DNA of 6,282 bases from Planctomycetota bacterium (GTDB lineage: Bacteria > Planctomycetota > MHYJ01 > JACQXL01), in contig JASEHY010000080.1 in assembly GCA_030018555.1 (NCBI GenBank), positions 1 through 6,282 on the forward strand. The letters run 5' to 3'. Every line of letters starts with the position of its first letter. Positions within the stretch are counted from its first letter, which is position 1. Both the position numbers and the translations under genes were made by a program. This document shows, piece after piece, positions 1 to 3,327 of the stretch. The notes below the pieces were generated by a model that saw only the letters and a program-made list of their open reading frames with translations, ran no database searches and was not told the DNA's origin.

Positions 1-20
1 GGAAGAGAAGCATCAGGGTT

Positions 21-68
21 GCCTCCCGCCCCGCTCCAGCGGGGCGAGGCTCGCCATAGGCGGCAGGC
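21..68. repeat. GC-rich nested palindrome upstream of the coiled-coil gene
   Basis: Positions 28-35 (GCCCCGCT) pair perfectly with 38-45, and 21-25 (GCCTC) pair with 46-50, giving a 13-bp stem interrupted only by a CC bulge. Alternatively 21-30 can pair with 59-68 (9 of 10), enclosing a second small hairpin (52-55 with 59-62). There is no T-run after it, so it is not a classic intrinsic terminator. It shares GCCTCCC, then 16-18 bases, then GCGAGGC with the insert inside moaA at 2464-2495, which suggests a dispersed element family. The rest of 1-116 shows no gene. The upstream gene, if any, ends before the window. Confidence 0.8.
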
Positions 69-102
69 GACAATTAGAAATAGAATCTAGTTGGTTTTAG
101 TG

Positions 103-107
103 AAGGA
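103..107 (+). promoter_or_regulatory. Ribosome-binding site of the coiled-coil gene
   Basis: AAGGA lies nine bases before the ATG at 117 and is the best-spaced Shine-Dalgarno candidate. A second purine run, GGAAGG (109-114), is only two bases from the start and is too close. Confidence 0.55.
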
Positions 108-116
108 TGGAAGGAT

Positions 117-989
117 ATGAAATATGTTTTGATTGTTATTATGTCTTTGCTGGTGGCAAGTATGGTTGTTTCAGCGTATTCTATAGGCGAGAGATTGTCT
201 AAAGCGAGCGAGATTATCAACAAATCTCAAGGTGTTCAACAAAACACGGCAGACCCCACGTTAAAATCAGATGTTACCAAATTACAGAACGAGTTAGCAG
301 AGTTAAAGGATGTTCTGTTCAAACAGACGGATTTTGTCCTGAGACTTAAAGAGGATAACCTGGCACAGAGCGTCAGGATTGCAAAATTAGAAAAGCAACT
401 ACAGGATACCATAGCAATTATTCAAGCAGTACTCTTAGATAAAGGCATAAAACCAGAACAAGGCGATAAACCCCTACATCTATTAGACCCTTTATTGAAT
501 CAAATCCTCTCCGGCGAAATCTTCAAAGACCAGCAGTTTGCAAAGGTGTTTCAGGAGAAGATAGAAGAGGTAGTAAAGAATATTCAGGAAAAGCAACGTA
601 AGGAACAGATGGAACGTTTTACCAAGCAATTATTAGACAGAATGACAAGCAGAATAGCGGATTTTGGCAAGACGCTTAATTTGAATGATTACCAGCAACA
701 GGAATTCTCCAGAATCCTGTCTGAAAGTGGCACCAAGGCAATAGAGTTGTTTTCCCAGTTCCGCGAACAAAATATAAGTGGGGAAGAGTTCAATAATAAA
801 CGACAAACTCTTATGACCGAAGCCAATGAAAAGGTGAAGGCAATTCTTCTGCCCAACCAGTATGAGGAATATGAAAAAACAGTAGGCAGGATTTTGGGGG
901 GCTTTGGCGGCGGTCCCGGTGGTATGATGCAAGTGGCTCCCCCAGGAACTCCGGGTGGTGAACGGGTGCCACGAAGACGACAAGAATAA
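117..989 (+). CDS. Exported coiled-coil protein with Spy/LTXXQ-like C-terminal half
   Basis: Function unknown. This 290-residue protein begins with a short basic end and a hydrophobic stretch (about residues 4-18), then VSA at 18-20, which fits a signal peptide or uncleaved anchor, so it should act outside the cytoplasmic membrane. Residues about 49-105 are heptad-like and charged, typical of a coiled coil. Residues about 135-258 are all-helical. They hold LNLNDYQ (187-193) and LLPNQYEEY (244-252), which resemble the paired motifs at helix starts in Spy/CpxP-type periplasmic chaperones (LTXXQ family); this is similarity by eye and not an assignment. The tail (261-281) is rich in glycine and proline and the end is basic. 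The ATG at 117 is chosen for the signal-like N-terminus and AAGGA site. The gene stands alone on this strand and converges on the molybdopterin cluster. I am sure it is a gene and unsure of its role. Confidence 0.9.
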   Translation: MKYVLIVIMSLLVASMVVSAYSIGERLSKASEIINKSQGVQQNTADPTLKSDVTKLQNELAELKDVLFKQTDFVLRLKEDNLAQSVRIAKLEKQLQDTIAIIQAVLLDKGIKPEQGDKPLHLLDPLLNQILSGEIFKDQQFAKVFQEKIEEVVKNIQEKQRKEQMERFTKQLLDRMTSRIADFGKTLNLNDYQQQEFSRILSESGTKAIELFSQFREQNISGEEFNNKRQTLMTEANEKVKAILLPNQYEEYEKTVGRILGGFGGGPGGMMQVAPPGTPGGERVPRRRQE

Positions 990-994
990 GCGAG

Positions 995-1041
995 GAGTGT
1001 ATAGCATAGAGTATATAGTATTACAATAATAGTATACGCTC
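995..1041. terminator. Hairpin between convergent genes, possible bidirectional terminator
   Basis: The 53-base spacer between the stop codons at 989 and 1043 is dominated by inverted repeats. Positions 995-1003 (GAGTGTATA) pair with 1033-1041 over nine positions including one G-T wobble. Alternatively 1009-1022 pairs with 1028-1041 at 12 of 14 positions, counting one wobble. Placement between two converging genes suggests it stops transcription both ways. The stem is AT-rich and there is no strong U-tract, so it may be a weak or factor-dependent terminator. Confidence 0.5.
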
Positions 1042-1042
1042 T

Positions 1043-1495
1043 TTACTCTACGATTATCTCATCTCCCACTTTTATTGTGCCTGATTGCACCACTTCAGCA
1101 AACACACCTTCAAGAGGCATAACACAATCGCCTATTTTGCGGAATATAGCGCATTTAGTATGACAGTCCTTACCAATTTGGGTGATTCGTAATCTCACAG
1201 TCTCACCCACTTTCAGTTCAGTGCCGATAGCGAGGTTTTTAAGGTCTATGCCTTCGGTGGTAAGGTTCTCGGCAAAAGAGCCGAGACCAATTGCGGATGG
1301 AGTATGTCCCATTGGGAGATTTTGGATTACGAATTTATCTATAGATTCTTTGGCGAGTAGACTAATCTGCCGATGCCCTGAGCCGGAGTGAGCATCTTCT
1401 TTTATGCCACAATCTCTTTCAAGATATGCGGAACCGATATTCTTTTTGGGAATACCTTTGCGGTCACTAATACACACACCTACGATTTTAGCCAT
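1043..1495 (-). CDS. MOSC-domain protein, molybdenum cofactor associated
   Basis: A 150-residue stand-alone MOSC domain. MOSC proteins are beta-strand-rich cofactor-sulfurase C-terminal-type domains thought to carry sulfur or bind molybdenum cofactor. Short bacterial versions are often next to, or fused with, MoaC or MogA. Family-like stretches are GVCISDRKG (6-14), the HSGSGHRQISLL block (36-47), GSFAENLTTEGID (72-84), the cysteine segment QIGKDCHTKC (106-115) and GDCVMPLEGVFAEV (122-135), ending in GDEIIVE. Cys111 is the best candidate for the conserved sulfur-carrying cysteine; Cys115 and Cys124 are also present. The ATG start gives the expected N-terminus, but no clear Shine-Dalgarno precedes it. 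It is the last gene of the moaA-moaC-MOSC cluster, 64 bases after moaC. The exact substrate cannot be told from sequence. Confidence 0.92.
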   Translation of the reverse strand: MAKIVGVCISDRKGIPKKNIGSAYLERDCGIKEDAHSGSGHRQISLLAKESIDKFVIQNLPMGHTPSAIGLGSFAENLTTEGIDLKNLAIGTELKVGETVRLRITQIGKDCHTKCAIFRKIGDCVMPLEGVFAEVVQSGTIKVGDEIIVE

Positions 1496-1505
1496 AATAA
1501 TTACT

Positions 1506-1568
1506 GAAGAACTAAAAAACGGAAGAACTGAAAAACAAATATTAATGTTCTTAAGTTCTTTAGTTCTT
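1506..1568. repeat. Tandem and inverted GAAGAACT repeats between moaC and the MOSC gene
   Basis: Two copies of GAAGAACTRAAAAAC occur at 1506-1520 and 1522-1536 (16-base period). The inverse motif AGTTCTT occurs at 1554-1560 and 1562-1568. Positions 1507-1516 can pair with 1559-1568 over ten bases, with a shorter inner stem (1525-1529 with 1554-1558). The repeat fills the spacer and overlaps the last codons of moaC. It could form an RNA hairpin between the two cistrons, but no regulatory role is shown. Confidence 0.7.
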
Positions 1569-2033
1569 TCGTTTATAAAACCCGCTTCTTCCTCCAGATT
1601 TTTCCAGCAGTTTAATCTCGGTAATCTTCATAGAGCGGTCAATGGCTTTAGCCATATCATAGATAGTTAAGCCGCAAATAGCCGAGGCAGTTAATGCCTC
1701 CATTTCCACGCCCGTTCGGTCATATCCTTCTACCGAGGTAAATATCTCTATGGTATTCGGTTTCTTGGGCTTAATATCTATCTGGATACTGGTGATATTT
1801 ATTGGATGACAGAGCGGAATTAGCCGATGAGTTTCTTTAGCGGCCATAATGCCGGCGAGTCGTGCGGTCTCTAAGACATTACCCTTTTGTATTCTTCCTG
1901 AGGTAATCGCCTTAAAAGTGGATGGTTTCATCAGAACCCTTGCATATGCTACCGCCCGTCTGGGCGTCTTGTTCTTGTCGGAGACATCTACCATTTTAAT
2001 AGTCCCTTTTTTATCAATATGTGTCAATGCCAT
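1560..2033 (-). CDS. moaC: Cyclic pyranopterin monophosphate synthase MoaC
   Basis: MoaC converts the MoaA product, 3',8-cyclo-7,8-dihydroGTP, to cyclic pyranopterin monophosphate, the second step of molybdopterin synthesis, in the cytoplasm. With the ATG at 2033 the protein has 157 residues, normal for the family. The start gives MALTHID followed by MVDVSDK, the usual MoaC opening. Downstream are SGRIQKGNV, HRLIPLCHP (active-site region), EGYDRTGVEMEALTAS and IYDMAKA, where Asp and Lys three residues apart match the catalytic pair D128/K131 of E. coli MoaC. The end is EKSGGRSG. An in-frame GTG at 2048 would add five residues that families usually lack and lies inside the palindrome upstream. 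The only SD-like sequence (GGTGA, 2049-2045 on the minus strand) also lies in that palindrome. It is second in the cluster, 136 bases after moaA. No truncation or insertion is seen. Confidence 0.97.
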   Translation of the reverse strand: MALTHIDKKGTIKMVDVSDKNKTPRRAVAYARVLMKPSTFKAITSGRIQKGNVLETARLAGIMAAKETHRLIPLCHPINITSIQIDIKPKKPNTIEIFTSVEGYDRTGVEMEALTASAICGLTIYDMAKAIDRSMKITEIKLLEKSGGRSGFYKRKN

Positions 2034-2043
2034 AAAATTAATA

Positions 2044-2166
2044 TTCACCGCAGAGACGAAAAACGGTTATCGGTTATCGGTTGGGCAACTGGAAACGATT
2101 ACCGTTCACCGACAGCCGCTAACCTATAACCTTTTACTCTCCGCGTTCTCTGCGTCTTTGCGGTAA
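2044..2166. repeat. Nested palindromic element filling the moaA-moaC spacer
   Basis: The outer arms are 2044-2058 (TTCACCGCAGAGACG) and 2153-2166 (CGTCTTTGCGGTAA), which pair with one bulge and one wobble. The inner arms are 2065-2076 (GGTTAT, C, GGTTA) and 2120-2131, pairing at 11 of 12 positions. The right arm, with the adjacent CTCCGCGTTCTCTGCG, is a motif I recognise as a common dispersed spacer repeat in environmental bacterial genomes. The element begins four bases after the moaA stop codon and ends about ten bases before the moaC ATG. The moaC SD-like bases are therefore part of the outer stem. Confidence 0.8.
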
Positions 2167-2169
2167 GTT

Positions 2170-3246
2170 TTATCCCCCTATCCGGGACATTATCCCGCTT
2201 CTTTGATGTGAATGGGAATAAGGTTTCATTAAGATTGCCTGTTTTATTGCATTTTCTAATCCCTGCTTTCTCTCTTGCGGGTTATGTATTTCCCGCAGAA
2301 TAGGTTTCAGATCAATCTCCTCTTCTGAGAGGAGGCAGGATTTAAGATGACCCTGAGCGGTAAGTCGGAGGCGATTACACCCTGCGCAAAACGGCTGACT
2401 CACCGGCAGAATAAACCCGATTTTACCGACAGCGCCCTTGCCGCCCGTTCGGGCGCCCGCTCCGCCTCCCCGCTCCGCCGCCGCGGGAGCGAGGCGAGGG
2501 CGGAGACGAGGCGAGAGCCTCGCCCTTGTGGGCGGGAGGGAAAAGTATCTGGCAGGACCACTGCCCAGAGGTTTTTCTATTGGTATCAATTCGCCGATAT
2601 TTTCCTTGATATACTCCATAATTTCACTGCCTTCTATTCCTCCCGAATGCTTTCGGGGAGACCAATCTCCACAAGGCATATATTCTATAAAACGGATAGC
2701 AACAGGATAATCCTTTGTAAGAAGAACGAAATCTAATATTTCTCTTTCGTTGTATCCTCTTAATACCACAGTATTAATTTTGATATTATTAAACCCAAGG
2801 TCTAGCAGATGTTTTATACCAGCAATAACCTTTCTGATACCGTCAACCCCTGTAATTTCCTTGAATCTATATCTATCAAGCGAATTTAATGCTACATTAA
2901 TACTGTGCAGACCTGTTTTACTCAGTTCTTGTGCAAAATCATCAAGTAGATAACCATTAGTAGTCAGTGCAACTTTTTCTATCCCGTTAATCTGGAGTAA
3001 CTCTCTCAAAAAATAGAGGAGGTTGCGTCTGATCAGAGGTTCTCCTCCGGTAATTCTGATTTTAGTCAGCCCTAATTTTGTACAACTCTTTACTATCTCA
3101 ATGATTTCTTCGTAAGAGAGTATTTCTGATGGTGGTAGAAGCGGTCTAAAGCCACCAGGTGGCAGGCAGTAGCGACAGCGGAAATTACAGCGGTCAGTAA
3201 CAGAGACCCGTAAATAATCTATTTCTCTGCCAAATTTATCTTGCAT
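2170..3246 (-). CDS. moaA: GTP 3',8-cyclase MoaA with an in-frame GC-rich insert
   Basis: MoaA is a radical SAM enzyme that rearranges GTP to 3',8-cyclo-7,8-dihydroGTP, the first step of molybdopterin synthesis. Numbered from an in-frame TTG at 3252, the N-terminal [4Fe-4S]-SAM cysteines are CNFRCRYC (22, 26, 29), followed by RITGGEP (66-72) and TTNGYLL (97-103). The C-terminal GTP-binding cluster motif is C289-x2-C292-x13-C306. The chain ends in the family's Gly-Gly, which is needed for activity in known MoaA. The ATG at 3246 (residue 3) is preferred over the TTG because families begin close to the DKFGR segment. No good Shine-Dalgarno is visible. The protein is longer than the usual 320-340 residues because about 30 residues (about 241-270), rich in Arg, Ala, Pro and Gly, interrupt the segment that normally runs from ARYYRLPG to GKIGFI. 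All catalytic motifs remain, so activity is plausible. It is first gene of the cluster and divergent from the flavoprotein gene. Confidence 0.96.
   Translation of the reverse strand: MQDKFGREIDYLRVSVTDRCNFRCRYCLPPGGFRPLLPPSEILSYEEIIEIVKSCTKLGLTKIRITGGEPLIRRNLLYFLRELLQINGIEKVALTTNGYLLDDFAQELSKTGLHSINVALNSLDRYRFKEITGVDGIRKVIAGIKHLLDLGFNNIKINTVVLRGYNEREILDFVLLTKDYPVAIRFIEYMPCGDWSPRKHSGGIEGSEIMEYIKENIGELIPIEKPLGSGPARYFSLPPTRARLSPRLRPRLAPAAAERGGGAGARTGGKGAVGKIGFILPVSQPFCAGCNRLRLTAQGHLKSCLLSEEEIDLKPILREIHNPQERKQGLENAIKQAILMKPYSHSHQRSGIMSRIGG
2443..2540. repeat. GC-rich palindromic insert within moaA
   Basis: By my count these 98 bases hold only 18 A or T (about 82% G+C), far above the surrounding gene. 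Stems visible are 2460-2466 (CTCCGCC) with 2499-2505, nested around 2471-2476 (CGCTCC) with 2486-2491. Flanking hairpins are 2443-2447 with 2450-2454 (GCCCG/CGGGC, a near-perfect palindrome) and 2521-2525 with 2530-2534 (CGCCC/GGGCG). GCCTCCC (2464-2470) and GCGAGGC (2489-2495) repeat the layout of the element at 21-50. It codes in frame for roughly residues 241-270 of MoaA, which have no counterpart in ordinary MoaA. Several reading frames stay open through it, which would favour tolerated insertion. Confidence 0.8.
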
Positions 3247-3262
3247 AAGCAATATATTCTAC

Positions 3263-3286
3263 CACAAAGACACAAAGGACACAAAG
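3263..3286. repeat. Triple CACAAAG tandem repeat in the divergent spacer
   Basis: CACAAAG occurs at 3263-3269, 3271-3277 and 3280-3286, an 8-9 base period. It lies between the moaA start and the flavoprotein start. This type of run is common in spacers of environmental bacterial genomes. On the minus strand it would sit just upstream of moaA, where promoter elements are expected. Confidence 0.7.
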
Positions 3287-3291
3287 AATAT

Positions 3292-3319
3292 TTGATTTTA
3301 TGCTCTGATTTTATATGAT
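3292..3319 (+). promoter_or_regulatory. Possible sigma-70-type promoter of the flavoprotein gene
   Basis: TTGATT (3292-3297), 16 bases, then TATGAT (3314-3319) resembles the -35/-10 consensus. The start would fall only a few bases before the ATG at 3328, giving an almost leaderless mRNA, which would fit the poor Shine-Dalgarno (AGGG at 3320-3323). The same stretch holds a 9-base direct repeat TGATTTTAT at 3293-3301 and 3306-3314. AT-rich spacers give such matches by chance, so this is tentative. Confidence 0.3.
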
Positions 3320-3327
3320 AGGGCAAC

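Noticed and set aside
81..86. TAGAAT as a -10 box for the coiled-coil gene
   Set aside because: No -35-like sequence lies at the right distance; the region upstream is the GC-rich palindrome.
1506..1568. CRISPR-like array
   Set aside because: The units are 15-16 bases, adjacent and low-complexity, with no unique spacers and no cas genes.
1953..1966. CGCCC/GGGCG hairpin in moaC as an inserted element
   Set aside because: The MoaC protein has family length here (MVDVSDKNKTPRRAVAYA), so nothing has been added.
2443..2540. Two compensating frameshifts in moaA as the cause of the odd residues
   Set aside because: The extra stretch has no counterpart in any frame, the flanking conserved blocks read in one frame, and the length of the protein exceeds the family by about the insert.
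2347..2736. Long plus-strand open frames across the moaA insert
   Set aside because: They are antisense to conserved moaA codons, have low-complexity Arg-rich translations and owe their length to the stop-poor GC-rich element.
3247..3327. Molybdenum cofactor riboswitch upstream of moaA
   Set aside because: The divergent spacer is only about 80 bases, filled with CACAAAG repeats and AT-rich sequence, and shows no multi-helix aptamer-like structure.
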